Shown piece after piece: positions 33,576-45,454 of a DNA stretch of 64,000 nt. The notes under the pieces are model-generated. The model was not told the DNA's origin. It was given only the letters and a program-made list of their open reading frames with translations, and did no database searches. Source of the stretch: Topomyia yanbarensis (taxonomy: Eukaryota; Arthropoda; Insecta; Diptera; Culicidae); the NCBI RefSeq assembly GCF_030247195.1, contig NC_080671.1, forward strand, positions 410,465,335 through 410,529,334. Direction: 5' to 3'. The translations under genes were made by a program, and so were the position numbers. Positions within the stretch are counted from its first letter, which is position 1; the number at the start of each line of letters is the position of its first letter.

Positions 33576-33733
33576 AATCATATTAGCAGTTCAATGATAT
33601 CACCAGAAGATATAATCTTGATATAAGTTTGCTTGCTTTGCTGACAGGGATATCATAAAAATAACACAGTGAGTAATAAATATCAAGCTGAGATATAAAT
33701 ATGATAGCTTTCTGTTATGTCGTTCTGATCGGG

Positions 33734-35913
33734 TAGGATGATCTAAAAATGATCCCCAGCATCAGGGAACCATCTACACCACTTTGAGATTTATTTAACT
33801 ATGTGAAAGTATTAAAAATACTGTAGAAATCAAAATATATGGAGAAAAAAAATTTATGTTTCCATCGTTGTAATTGTCCACGTACTGTCGAAAAACGGAA
33901 GATAATTTTGATAGACCATAAAAAGATATTAGCATTTCTGACCAATTTGACCGAAATTGGCAAATGGCCTAACCAAGGATGCAAAATGCTTACCTTTTCT
34001 GCGGCTGTAATTTTTCTGCCTACATTCTCATTTCTCTTTCGTCGCTGCTGTCGTTCGCTATTGCAGGACGCCCAGCGCTGTACGGCAGTCTGTAAGCAAA
34101 GCAGTAACATGACAAAGAAATACTACCCCCAGTACAGCCACCAGACGCGAGCGGTACAGCTTCTCTTTCTTTATTTTACACTTTTTAATATTTTTAATCT
34201 ATTCAATATTTTTAATCACAAACGACAAAAATAAATGCGGTTCGTTTGCGCCACGACCGGCATCAACGCTTTCGTGTGCGGGCCTTTCCCTTTGACTACG
34301 CAGAGAAAAGTGTACAAAGCGAGAGAACAAACTTTACTACTGTATTCTACTGCTCTACGGGAAAATGTACTCGGTTTGGCTACCGTTCTGGCAAGAGCTG
34401 TAGTGATGCGTCGCTGTAGTGGGCTGTACGGCTTGTGCAAATGTAAATATACCGAAAAAATGTAGTTTACCAGTACCTTTGGCATCCCAGGGCCTAACAC
34501 ACTATATGCGGTTGTGGGAGTTCGAACTCAGCTGAGCTGCGTATAGAGTTGCGTTATTTCTTCCTCATATGATATAATCTGACCTTCATTGATCTAAGTC
34601 TAAGACGATGTTTGAAGCTGAAGAGTGCCTCCGTCAATAATGAGGGATGATGGAGTAAGGCGGGTTAAACGTCAACACTACAATGTCGACGATTCATTCA
34701 ATAATTGTCCTTATACTATGACAATCTAGGAAAAATATTTAGCAATATGCCAATGAAATCCTATTTGTTAACTACTGTTACAACTGTTAACTACGTGATT
34801 TACAAAAGTTACATTGATTCGTATAATGTTGTTCTCAATTTCTTACTGTTCCTGATATGATGCAGCTGGATAAAGTCAATTGCCAGCTTTATAAAAAGCC
34901 ACATTTTTTCAATCATGATTCAACTACATTTACAGATATTGAATATTGCAGCCATTGAAACCAATCGATTCTATGTCAAATCAAATTGTGCGATTTGAGG
35001 TTCATCCATTTTAGATATACGCATTTTTCGCCGCAGAAATAGAACGATTCTTGGAAATAGTGTCTCTTTCTGCAAAAATTGTTGGTGAAGTAGATTTTTG
35101 GTACATATTCTGACAGAAGTTTTGTGCTTTCATTTTTAGTAAACGGTTTTGAGAGGCGAAGATAGCAACAAGTACATTATAAGCAATATTAATATTTTCA
35201 TATTTAACGAATTAGTATCTCAAAGACGGCGCTAGTAGTTAAGTGGCAAGTCTCTGGTGTCGGTGATAGGCACTCAGTACAGAAAGAGACCAAAGGAAAA
35301 AATAATAACAATAATTAGCCCTTTCACCTTTCGAAAGTACGAATATTTAATACCTTCATTGTTACTTAAACAAATAAATATAGCAAAACATCTAAATTAC
35401 TCGAACCTATTAATATGAGCAACACAATTCATTTCAATAATTCACTACCACAACTTTTAGGAGTTCATTCATAATCAGAGATGCAACCATCTACCAACGA
35501 AGCTCATCAAAGACGACATTCATATGCTATATCACTTAGACTGCAATATTATACAAAATGTAAACTCAAGCATAAATGAAAATAAAATTTAATTTAAAAA
35601 CATAATTTCAATACCAGTCGAAATAGGAAACACATCGAATGCATGCTGCACAAATCCTCGACTACCTACGGAATATGTTCCATTTGAGCCAGTATATTCT
35701 GATTCCTGATTCAGATGTCCTAAAATATTTTTGATAGGGCGGATTATCGTACAAAAATAACATAATTGGTACTGTACCAGATTACGACGACATAGTGGAA
35801 AATGCCTAATCTGTCCGCGAAAGTATATTGAGACCCAAAGAAGTCCAGGATTCATTTTTAGAGGTTTTCATGTAGATTTGTCCATTCATACAAACTGAAT
35901 TCGCATCGACAAT
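33734..35913. other. Unassigned right-hand part of the hAT-bounded composite
   Basis: Includes a GC-richer stretch at 33950-34470 with overlapping short ORFs on both strands, none with a known motif, and AT-rich DNA after it. No repeat ends could be fixed. Confidence 0.4.
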
Positions 35914-36130
35914 TTTCCAACAGCTGTGTAGTCAGCAAATTTAGAAACTGAAATCTCAGCAAAGTGAGATTTGCTTGCTGATTTTCGGTGAAATTTCGCG
36001 AGTATCCGCTATCAAACGTCACTTTTGCTGAGATCCCAGCAAAAAATTGTTTACTGAGATCTCAGCTGTTGAGATTTCGGCAAAAGATGCGAAAAAAGGT
36101 GAGATGTGGCAGAAAAAAATAAGTGTGCAA
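35914..36130 (+). repeat. Uninterrupted copy of the 'GTGTAGTCAG' repeat
   Basis: Runs from CCAACAGCTGTGTAGTCAGC to GTGGCAGAAAAAAATAAG, containing several GAGATCTCAGC-type palindromic words. It is the reference showing that the family is continuous where 12102 and 13977 are separated. Confidence 0.75.
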
Positions 36131-36673
36131 TCCCTGATGTAATGAAGAAATGAAAATTTGCCACATGCGCAGATCGCTTGCCAAACAAGGATTGTGTACT
36201 GAATTTCGACATCTTCTTCTTCCACTTTCTATACAGCTTTCTTGTACAAATTTTGCCACCTTGTTGGTAGCCGCTCTTGGTTGGCGCCTTTCGAACTTTC
36301 TATATGTTATAGAAAACATTTCATTGTTTTTGCTCAAAATGGATTGAAACTTGAATCGAAATGTTGGGCTGACGTTTGAATTGGTCCAACACCATCCTAG
36401 TCATGCAGTACCTCGTTCCCTGCCGCTACCATCACTTGGCTTGATGGTCTGATGCTCTTAAAATGTCACATGGGTTAAGGTGCAATGTGTGAATACAAAC
36501 AACTGATCCATTATTACCCACACGCTATAGAGTTGCAAACAATTGAGTGCTACTATTTTTTTTTTTTTGGAACAAAACCTTTAGAATGATTCTAATTCAC
36601 CCTAAGTTGGGGGCCCCTAAAAGCCCGGGGCCCCTGGTCCTAGCCCAGTGTGCCCATGCGTAAAGACGTACTG

Positions 36674-36681
36674 AGTCTACA
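36674..36681. repeat. Right 8-bp target duplication of the composite hAT-like element
   Basis: AGTCTACA immediately after the terminus GACGTACTG; the partner of 26712-26719. Confidence 0.8.
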
Positions 36682-37044
36682 TATAACCTCAACACTTCGT
36701 AATTTATACTGCAATATTTGTTACAATTACAAAAAGTTGGAAACAACTCTTTCAATTCTACCAAACCTTTTTTTGTACAGTTGTTGTCATTAGCAGGATT
36801 AGCAATGCAGAACGAACAACAATTAAATTATTGTGATGCGTATTTCTCCGAAACTTTTCATTACTTACCATAGTATACATTCGCCCTCAATGAAATGAAA
36901 ATTTCCGCGAACCACTGCTGCTCGTCAAATTCAGTCGTTGAAAATGAATGAATAAAGTTCCAGCTCGCTTCTTCTTCCGAGAATCGAACGCACGCTGCGG
37001 ATACAATTTCGACACAGAATCGAACCTGAAACTTTAATTTCGAA

Positions 37045-37284
37045 TTAGTTTCGACTGGTCAATGAATCACCGATGTAGCACGTGCCTTTGGTCAGCTCGG
37101 TTTGGTCAACAGTCAATTCCTCCTGGAACAGCCAGAACCCCGAAATTGGTCTGGTCGGTGGCAGCGCGGCGGTACCAAAATAATAGTAAACACCATCCTT
37201 GCCGCGTGCCAGATTCAGACTACACAATGTATTAATTTTGCAACCGGGCCGATTAGACAATAGATCAGTGCCGGAAAGTTTCAA
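37045..37284 (-). CDS. Exon-like ORF of unknown function (possible last exon of a host gene)
   Basis: Not recognised. The 79-codon frame reads KINTLCSLNLARGKDGVYYY, then FGTAALPPTRPISGFWLFQE and ELTVDQTELTKGTCYIGDSL, then a TAA stop. It stands out because third positions are GC-rich (CTG, GGC, ACC) while the surroundings are AT-rich, and composition is protein-like, with Tyr/Phe/Trp and two Cys. An AG that could be a splice acceptor lies at about 37218 (TTGTGTAG before TCTGAATCTGGC), and ATTAAA follows the stop by about 10 bases. It lies in a repeat-free gap between the hAT end and the next MITE. It could be a terminal exon, an old viral or transposon scrap, or chance. Confidence 0.35.
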   Translation of the reverse strand: MKLSGTDLLSNRPGCKINTLCSLNLARGKDGVYYYFGTAALPPTRPISGFWLFQEELTVDQTELTKGTCYIGDSLTSRN

Positions 37285-37300
37285 CTATGTGCTATATATA

Positions 37301-38654
37301 GGGGAATTGTGGGAAAAACCGACACTGTGGGTAAAACCGACACCCCACAACTTTTCCTAGAAATCAATTTTTTATTCATTTCATAATGATACAATATTAT
37401 TGGTACGTTTATTTAGAGCATTTGAAGAAAAATTGGATTTACGTTAGTGCGCCGAATGTCATAAAAATTAACAAAACATTCGACAGCAGCGTTCATACTC
37501 GTCTGGATGTAAAATTTCGTTGGTAGATTTTAAGGTTTTAACCGAACGAAAGCTTTTCAAATCACCCCATTTTTCAGTACCTATTATTATCGGCCTGTCC
37601 TATGATCAACTAGGTGCATTGAAGACGAGTTTAAAAAATTCAATATTTTTAATTGCTTTTATAAAAAAATGTGCGCTGTTGGGGTAAAACCGACACCCTA
37701 TGGTTAGGGTAAAACCGACACCCTGTTAAGATGGTTGTGTATAGTTGCGATTCATTTCAAAATACTGGGGATCTTTGTGACACTTCAATTAGCCTATTAG
37801 AACACTATAGTATTAGCAGAAATACTCAGAAATACTTTTATTGTGTTTATTTCTTGTAAGTCTCTTTAAAAATCAAAAATTGGAATTTTTGCTTATCTGA
37901 TTCTAACGAAGCTTTTGCTATTTCTGCAAAAAGGTCATCAAACCGAATTTCTAGTGTTCTCTTGGTTTGTCATAGACGAATTTTATCACAATGAGACAAT
38001 GATATTATGTATACTCCAATAGATCGTTGATGATCAGAGTCCGAAAAATCAAATCTGAAAAAGATAGTTTTACTAAGAAGTGTGTGTGTGTCACTTATAA
38101 GTGAATGAATCCAATTAGCAGAACGTAGAACGCTTGAAAATCTTCTCTTATGAAATAAAATGACACTGGAGGTTGCAATGATGTGCGCAAGGATTATTTG
38201 GAAATACTCATATCAATAAATAATCTTATGGCATAAAATACTCTTATTTATAGTACTACGCTTTCGAACTTTCTTCCCCTCACTACATGATGAAGCAATA
38301 AAAAGCACATATTTGCATCATACATACTCACACTTTATTAATCACGCATATATCTCATTTTTAATAAAGATAAAGATTTTAATAAAGTGGAGAGAAAATA
38401 AATTAAAGGGGGTGTCGATCTTACCCCTATGGGGTGTCGGTTTTACCCGCAGTGCTTACAAAAAGTCACTTTGTTTTCCAAGTTTTACAACCAATATTTT
38501 TTAATGAAATTAATTTTTTGAAGCGCTGAAAAAATTAAGTCTTGTTAAGAATTTTCTGAAGAAGAATTCTGCATAAAAATTATAATTTTATTGGTTTTCT
38601 GGCAACTTAGAAAAAGTGTTAAGCTTAAGGTGTCGGTTTTAACCATAATTCCCC
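37301..38654. mobile_element. TA-flanked MITE with repeated AAAACCGACACC modules
   Basis: Ends GGGGAATTGTGGGAAAAACC and, reversed, GGGGAATTATGGTTAAAACC, flanked by TA (37299-37300, 38655-38656). A module GGGTAAAACCGACACC occurs twice at each of two places on the left side (37311-37350, 37681-37725). It occurs inverted twice at 38410-38450 and once at 38630-38645. 1354 bp, AT-rich between modules, no transposase. Probably a non-autonomous Tc1/mariner-type element. Confidence 0.8.
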
Positions 38655-38656
38655 TA

Positions 38657-41332
38657 GTTATATGAAGTTCGCAGTGAATTAAATTGGTTTTATTGTTTCG
38701 AGGTTCGGGCTTGTTGGGGGTGCTTTCCGGGAAATCTAGTTCGATTCGATCGTGTTTCATTGCGCGGCAGGAAGTAGGAAATCAATTTCCGCTATTCAAT
38801 CGTCTAGTTTTTGGTGGGTGAAAAGTTGAAACTGGAGGCATTATCGGCAATGGTCGAATCTGAATCCAATGCAGGCGGCTATCTGTTATGAAAAAGGTTT
38901 GAGTAATTTATGCTATCTGGAGAATTTAATGTTTCCACCTCAAATGCAATCAAAACGGCTTCAACGTGTTGGGAATTTAGCCAAAATAAACAAGCGTTTT
39001 GTTGCAAATTTTGCGAGTCCAAAGAGATTAAATTTATTGCTGGAATATTTTGTAAACGCTTATATTTTCTTGAGCAATTCAAGTTTTAAATTTTATTGAG
39101 TTGTTTGCAATCGTATTTCAATATTATATTTTCATTCCCATCAATTTTAGTAAATGGTCATTATTTATTTAACTTTAAAAAAATATTACTGTTTACGATA
39201 GTTTTATTTCAGCAAAAGCAAAGGTAAGTGCATTAAAATCGCTTTGTATAGAAATACTTCCTACTTCAACAAAATACGTGATGAAAAAATTGGATGAGGC
39301 TTCAACTTACGACGAGATCAAGATAAGATTTCTTTCAACAGATTATATTGACATATAGTCAATTTAGCAAAAGCGAGTTCGAGACAAGGGTCTGTGAATT
39401 AATTTTATATCGTACTGGAAATATTATAGCAGAAAAAAATCATAAAAATGGAGAAACATGAAAACAGTGTGGCCTTATTTTTTACCGAAAATAACTGCCT
39501 ATGGTCATCACAAATTTTCGCTAGCAAATTTTGACACAACTAATTTTGAAAATATTTTCGAAAACAAATAATCCAATAGTAATTTAATTCATATCTACCT
39601 TTTTGTATCTGATAATCTTCAACCCTATTGCTGCCACACGTAAGTTCTGCAAAAAAGAGTTAGAAGAGATAGAAAATTGTGATTAAATTTCTTCAAGTCG
39701 TCTTAGGTGACAGCTGAAAGAGCAAGCAAATAATAAGAGGAAACCTCGGGGAAAAATGTGTAACAATCAACAACCGGAGGAAACGTTCCACTCCTTGACT
39801 CGAACCGTGCACGGTAGCTTCTTATTTCTCTCTCGCTCTAGCTTGAAGATTAATCACGAGACAAATCCGCTCTACGCTAGTTGGTTGCCCTGGAAAAAGA
39901 TGCGTTTTCACTCTGCTTCCTGCTTCTACCAATCCGACCCTTCGCTTAAAAAAGGGAACAGCAATCCTGCCGCAATATTTTCTCCATTTCCCGTTTCATC
40001 GGGCAAATAGATGGAGGGAAAAAATGCCCTACTCTAGTGTCACTCTGCCGCTAGCAATGGTTATTTTTCCCTTTTTGCACAGTTAACCACTTCAAAACTT
40101 CCTTCCTCCATCCTGCCGGCTTTCCCGGCATGGCACGGAGCTTATCAGGCAGCAGCTTTCATTCTATCAACCAGTCAGGTGACAGATGTGTGGCGGTGAA
40201 AGGGCGAAGTAAGGGAAAAAACGTCTACAATAAGGAAAGCTCTCTAACACGATTGTTGCGGCGGTTTTTTCTTCGGATCTTCCGCCCGGAGAGTGATTTA
40301 TTCGGTCTCAAGAAATTGTGTTAGTTGTGACGTTTCCAGCCCCCGCCCCGGCTTCAACGTGTGACGAAAGCACACGCACGATGAGCGATTACGGTGACTC
40401 GTGTCGAGGACTGGCGGCAGAAGCGAAAGCAATTCATTTTCCGAGGCTCTGTGGCAGCATGGCGTGCTGCGAGCGTTTAATACCCACCATTTGGACTGAT
40501 TATATCCAGAACTTCATCACTGACTACCAGTCGGTACCGGGAACGGGGAACGGCTTAGTGGCTAGAGGTTAGGTTGATGCGAGCTACCTACAAGTTTGCG
40601 TGTTGACTAAAGCAAAAAAAAAAAACAGCCCCCGTTTCATTAGGGTAAAGGTGGATGGATGGAAATTATTGCCGCTATCAATTTGCGCTTTTACGATCAA
40701 CCATCAATCAATCATCGTTCGAATGCCATTTCGAACGGACGCTGAAGTGGGTACTTTGCCTAAATGGGATTGGTTCGATAGCTAGTAATTTACTCGGAGG
40801 TTGTGTCGAGTACATGAATGCAATGGTTTTACAGGGGTTTAAAATTGAAGCAATAAATTGGTTCATAAAATCATTCCGGGACTCGAATGATGCTACTGAA
40901 ACGGCTCACATATACTAAAAGTGACATGCATAGGTAGCTTCCTTTTTTGACACGATCGAGGGGTGAAATTCAAAATTTTAAATTCAGTGCATTTTTCGTA
41001 ATTATGAAGTTAGTCTTTTACTATTCAGCTAATATAGAGAATCGAATACACATTTAATAGGTTAGAAATTCATAAAATCGGAACTGGAGGGCGGACAAAA
41101 GTTCAAAAAGTTAAATTGTAATTAATGATATTTTATATTTTTCCTGATTTTCTCAGGTTTTGAATGATACATATTTAAAATTTAATGATCATTACATAAG
41201 AACACGATTTTGAACAGCAGATTAAACGTAGTTATATCCGGATTTTAATGATATCCATTTACGAAACCACAATTACTAGGTTCACTTCAAATACATGTTG
41301 TTCTTTTTATTGTGGTCCAATTTTAGCAAAAC
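38657..41332. other. Unassigned, possibly single-copy DNA
   Basis: 39700-40600 is more GC-balanced and lacks the repeat words seen elsewhere. Short ORFs (39756, 40130, 40318) have no recognisable motif. Nothing is supported as a gene. Confidence 0.4.
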
Positions 41333-41334
41333 TA

Positions 41335-41648
41335 CACACCTAGAAAAAATCGTGTAAATTTACGTCTCCTGATCCTGACATATACGAGCATCAAAAATGA
41401 CTTAGTTTTACGTTTGATTTTAATTTTACATGACATTGAATTTCGTAAATCATGTAATTTTACTCCACATATGGCGTTTGTTCTGAATGACAGTTAGTGT
41501 AATTTTATGTCATTGCGCGTGTAAAGTGTATGTTTCATGTAAAATTAAACGGAACACGTTGATGTTTAGTCATTTTGTGAATTACGGTTTGTTAAATTGT
41601 GTCATGTTTGCAATTACGTCAATGATAAAATTCATATTTTTTGGTGTG
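41335..41648. mobile_element. Complete 314-bp TA-flanked MITE
   Basis: CACACCTAGAAAAAAT at the left and ATTTTTTGGTGTG at the right are inverted ends, each bordered by TA (41333-41334, 41649-41650). A truncated copy is at 1299-1531. Non-coding. Confidence 0.75.
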
Positions 41649-41742
41649 TAGTTTAATATGGAGTCGCTTGGTGTTTTGTGGAAGATAATTAGAAAATCTA
41701 CAGTAAACCAACCCATAATATAATAGATTTGAAATAGTGTTC

Positions 41743-41756
41743 TTCATTTTAATGAA
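41743..41756. repeat. Left target duplication of the SINE
   Basis: TTCATTTTAATGAA, repeated exactly at 41926-41939. Confidence 0.9.
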
Positions 41757-41925
41757 GGGGGAGTGGGCGTAGCATATTGGTAAATCGATTGCCTTGTACG
41801 CAGCGCACCTGGGTTCGAGTCCCGACCCCGCACATAGGGTTAGAAATTTTTCCTAAGAGATTTTTCTAACCCGAAGAGGCGAATGACCTTAAGGTTAAAA
41901 CCTCTATAATTGAAATAAAAAAAAA
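41757..41925 (+). mobile_element. tRNA-derived SINE
   Basis: About 169 bp. The 5' part resembles a tRNA and holds a perfect A box (TAGCATATTGG, 41770-41780) and B box (GGTTCGAGTCC, 41812-41822), the internal RNA polymerase III promoter. A body with an inverted GGGTTAGAAA...TTTCTAACCC pair follows, then GAATGACCTTAAGGTTAAAA and an A-rich tail. Exact 14-bp direct repeats flank it. The tail word is shared with the 3' end of the LINE at 46532-48343, the usual sign that a SINE is mobilised by that LINE type. The family name is not assigned. Confidence 0.9.
41770..41822 (+). promoter_or_regulatory. Internal Pol III promoter (A and B boxes) of the SINE
   Basis: TAGCATATTGG fits the A box TRGYNNANNNG and GGTTCGAGTCC fits the B box GGTTCGANNCC. 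The starts are 42 bases apart. Confidence 0.85.
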
Positions 41926-41939
41926 TTCATTTTAATGAA

Positions 41940-42529
41940 ATTGTTGATATAGGTGAGCAGCAAAGGAAAATTTATCAGAAAAATGGGATTATAGCCATAG
42001 GAAAGGTTCGATGGCACAGTATGGAAAAATGAATCTATTATTGTATGACTTTTGACATCAAAAATCAACTCAGCACCTCAATATTAGCATAAATTGTGAT
42101 TTTCAGTCAAATCAGGTAACATTTTAGGTTTTGCCCGACTTTTTTACACGCTCTTGCTTAAGCCGTGGTGTTTCGCTTGAGTCACTGTAACCTCGATATT
42201 CCAACCTGTTTCGTGGCGTTATGCACTGTTGTGCTTTTGTGTGTTCTATCCCCAATTGGATGTCAGCATTTCTAATTCCAATTAAGGATTACGATCGAAA
42301 GCGCTGGAGTACAACCCCAATAATATACTATTTAAAACCACCGTTTTTCGATCTGTACTGTAATATAAGTGAAAAGTGCTATAGTGGCGCCGTACAATTC
42401 GAAAGAGAAATTATAAAAAGAGAGTCACTCATTGTAGATATCATCGCTGATTAGAACCAAACTTTGCAATTCGTTTCGGATTTTAAACCTCCGGGATTTC
42501 ATCTGGCAATTATAACATATTGACACATA
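41940..42529. other. Unassigned AT-rich DNA
   Basis: One short frame (42221-42454) with no recognisable motif; no repeat ends found. Confidence 0.4.
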
Positions 42530-45454
42530 AGCAATTTTTTAAGAGGGCGTAGAAATTTTTGCATGCAGAATTTTCCAAAATGTTCCGATTACCGTATATT
42601 GTATAGCAAAACTATCTGAGAAAGAGTTACATGGAATGAAAATTTTTGCACGAAAAATACATACACTGAAACACTGAAAAGAACTGACGTTTTTCACAAA
42701 ACAAAAATGTTAAAAATTTTAATCACAAAGAAAACAATTTTTTTGAAATATTTTATCTTTTATCAACAAAAAATTTAAGAAAAAGAAAACAGTTTAAATG
42801 TACTTGCGTTATTGAGAAACTATTAGGAAAAAGTTATTCTAACGATAACTCCGAACAAGTTTTTAATTTTCATGTGTTATTTCATCAACATATTTTTAAA
42901 TTTCGTTTAATAGTAGAATATGATTCTGAATGTCATTTCAAATCAAAATGCATTTAACTAAAATTTTCCAAAATACGACAATTATCCAAGATGCTCTTTT
43001 TATAAGTTATTCGCGTTTCTCCCTGATGAACTATCAACAATCAAATCTTTATCGTGTTGAACGTGAAATAGAACTTTTTTCAGTGTAAATGCATCATAGA
43101 GGAACTGTCAATAACAAAAGTTTTCCTAACAATAACTTTCAAGATATTTTTATAATTCATTCTATTTTCGTTTAAAAATATTTTTTTTCGACATGATTCT
43201 CAATGTCTTTTCAAATCAAAATGCTCGCGGCAAAAAAATTCCACAGTGTAGTAGATTTCGATTTATTTTAAATTTTGTTTTAACAAATATAAGTATTTCG
43301 TTCGACACGAAAGCAAAATAAATAGACTGTATTGTTGATACATATACAGTGAAGACCCGATTTTATCAGCACCCGATTTTATCTCCCCCAATTTTATCAG
43401 CTTTTTGACCCGATTTTATCAGCTTTATATGAAAATTGATAGTTGGTAGTTTGATGGGCTCTAGCAGACGAGCCAAATTGAATTCGAGTAAATCCTTTTT
43501 TGAGCATAAAGTTCATATCTGAGAGATCCGAAACATTAAAAAAAATTAAAAAAGTTAATTTTGCACTGTCAGACCCCCGTTAAGGGAAGTTTAAACTAAA
43601 TAATCAGGAAAGGCTATCAGGCTATATCTAGGGACTAAAAAGGAATATTTTAAGAGCATCGGTTTCATAAAAAGAAAGAAAAATATATGTCCCGATTTCA
43701 TCAGCCTAAAATTTACCAAGGGGCTGATAAAACGAGTCTTCACTGTATTCATTGTTTTCATATAGTTTTCAAAAAGTTCCAAATATTGCTTTGATATCAA
43801 AAGAAAAGTTACTGAAAATTTCATACGCATTTTAAAAACACCTTTTGTTCTTCATGGAGAAATGCGAATAATATGACCTTTTCATAAAACGAAACAATTG
43901 TTTTTGTAGAAACAAAACTTTAAATATCTCAAAAACCGCAGCACTTTCGAATTTTTTGGTTGTGATAAATTCCCAGCAAATCACAAATCGTACAACAATG
44001 TAGAAAAAGACTCGTAATTTTTAATCGCATATTATTAGAAACATGATTTAAATACGACATTTTATTTAGAATCGCATTGATGTACTAATTAAATCGTGTT
44101 CGATCGGAGTTAATCGTAGAGCACTTACAAGCTATATGCATATAGCTACAAATATTAAAATTATAAAAAATCGGATTTTTACTCACATTTGATCTAATTT
44201 ACTTCGATTAATGTCGGATTAATAGCTTCCTAAAGTCAATGTGTGGGAATAGTCAGTTAGCAACATAACCATATGTACGACTTCGAAATGCATCACGAAT
44301 CATTGTCACGTTTGTAATCATTGAAATAGTTCTGTGCAGTAAGTCCAGTTCTACAATCAAAATGTCGCAAGTTCGAATCCCATCTTCCCATCTGGGTTGG
44401 GTTCTGGTAATCGGGTTCACAATTAATCAGCATGCCCTTTTTTCTCCCCAAACTCAGAGTACTTCGTATATAATTTTACGGAATCGTGTACTAGGTATGG
44501 ATATCGTAAATAATCTGAGATTGTTTTGTATATCCAATCGTAAATATATTTGCTTGAATCGCTTTCATACTAGAAATTATTGCGCTTAACGTTTATATTG
44601 TTGTCAGAAATCGTCAATTTCAATAGCTATGTACGTATATCGCCTCCAGTTTGGCGACTTTTTTAGTATGTTATAAACACGTACTATTCAGTTTCAACTT
44701 GGATATTCCAACAAAAAGGCTGGCTGGGTTCGATTTATTATTTGCATTTAAAATAATTGTCAATAAGAAAATAGTATTTTTGACTGCAAATAGTGCAAAG
44801 TTTAAAAATATGTTAAAATTGTTATTAACAAAACTTTTTTTTGTTTCTCCATGATCTAAAAAAAATCCTTTTCATGTTTAAAATAATAAACATTTGATTG
44901 TTTATAGTTCATTATGGAGAAACGCGAATAACTTCTAAAAAGGCATAATTTCATGAATTGATTGTTTTGGTTGAAACAAAATTTAATATCTCGAAAATTA
45001 TTTTGCATTTTGGAAGAATTTTGTGAAATGAATTTTTATTTGAAACGAATTTTTATTTGAAATGACATTTAGAATCATATTTTACAATAAAATTATGATT
45101 TTGTCTGTGAATTTGTTTGAAATATAAAAACATGTTTAAAGTCTTGGTTAGAAAATTGTTTTTACTGATAGTTTTTTGCACTATGCAATAACATTTTAAA
45201 GATTTTACAAAATTATTTTTTCTTTACATTTTCTTTAATGGAGATAACAAGTTTCAAAAAAACAGGTTTTTGTAATTTACTTTTTTATCAATTTTTTTTT
45301 GTTTTTGTCAGAAATGTCATAATTTGTTTTTCTGTCTATATTTTTTCGCGCGGTAGTTTTCATTCCCTTTAACACTTTTACGGATTGTTTTGCTGTATAA
45401 AATACAATCAATCTTTTTGAAAATACTGCATGCAAAAACTTTAAAAAAATTGCT
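42530..45454. mobile_element. Large foldback element with long, diverged inverted arms
   Basis: AGCAATTTTTTAAG (42530) pairs with AAAAAAATTGCT (right end 45454). Inside, TTTTTGCATGCAGAATTTTC pairs with GAAAATACTGCATGCAAAAA, and CAGCAAAAC/GGAATGAAAA words continue the match for more than 100 bases. About 480-540 bases in, GTTATTCGCGTTTCTCC (about 43008) pairs with GGAGAAACGCGAATAAC (about 44915). A further direct copy (GGAGAAATGCGAATAA) is at 43857. AT-rich and non-coding; no certain target duplication. Confidence 0.6.
43347..43745. mobile_element. pogo-like MITE, TA-flanked
   Basis: CAGTGAAGACCCGATTTTAT at the left and, reversed, CAGTGAAGACTCGTTTTATC at the right, bordered by TA (43345-43346, 43746-43747). 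CAGTGAAGAC-type ends with TA duplication are typical of the pogo branch of Tc1/mariner. The word CCGATTTTATCAGC recurs about four times in the left 100 bases. 399 bp, non-coding, nested in the foldback element. Confidence 0.85.

Larger units (their letters stand above)
26809..33733. mobile_element. TA-flanked inverted-repeat element, split by the BEL insertion
   Basis: Ends CCCGATCAGAA at 26809-26819 and TTCTGATCGGG at 33723-33733, with about 20 of the first 26 terminal positions agreeing. TA lies on both sides (26807-26808, 33734-33735), as for Tc1/mariner-type insertion. Without the BEL insertion (29286-33538 plus its 5-bp duplication) it is about 2.7 kb. The interior is AT-rich with no transposase recognised; ORFs at 27168 and 28998 are unconvincing. 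Confidence 0.6.
26720..36673. mobile_element. 9.95-kb composite bounded by hAT-like termini, with nested elements
   Basis: The left end CAGAGCCGTCTTAAGACC and the reversed right end CAGTACGTCTTTACGCATGG are diverged hAT-type termini. Both are followed by GGGCACA and GGGGCCCCTA blocks. Perfect 8-bp direct repeats AGTCTACA (26712-26719, 36674-36681) flank them, the length expected of hAT insertion. No hAT transposase is visible inside. Most of the length is later insertions: the TA-flanked element 26809-33733, and within that the BEL element. A dispersed repeat lies at 35914-36130. The original hAT unit was therefore much smaller and non-autonomous, or has lost its transposase. Confidence 0.75.

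Noticed and set aside
33535..33735. 3' LTR of the BEL element in the sequence right after the pol break
   Set aside because: It shares nothing with the 5' LTR (29286-29654) and instead forms the right end of the TA-flanked element that begins at 26809.
44350..44400. B-box-like GTTCGAATCCC at about 44373
   Set aside because: No A box at the right distance and no cloverleaf; not a tRNA gene or SINE.
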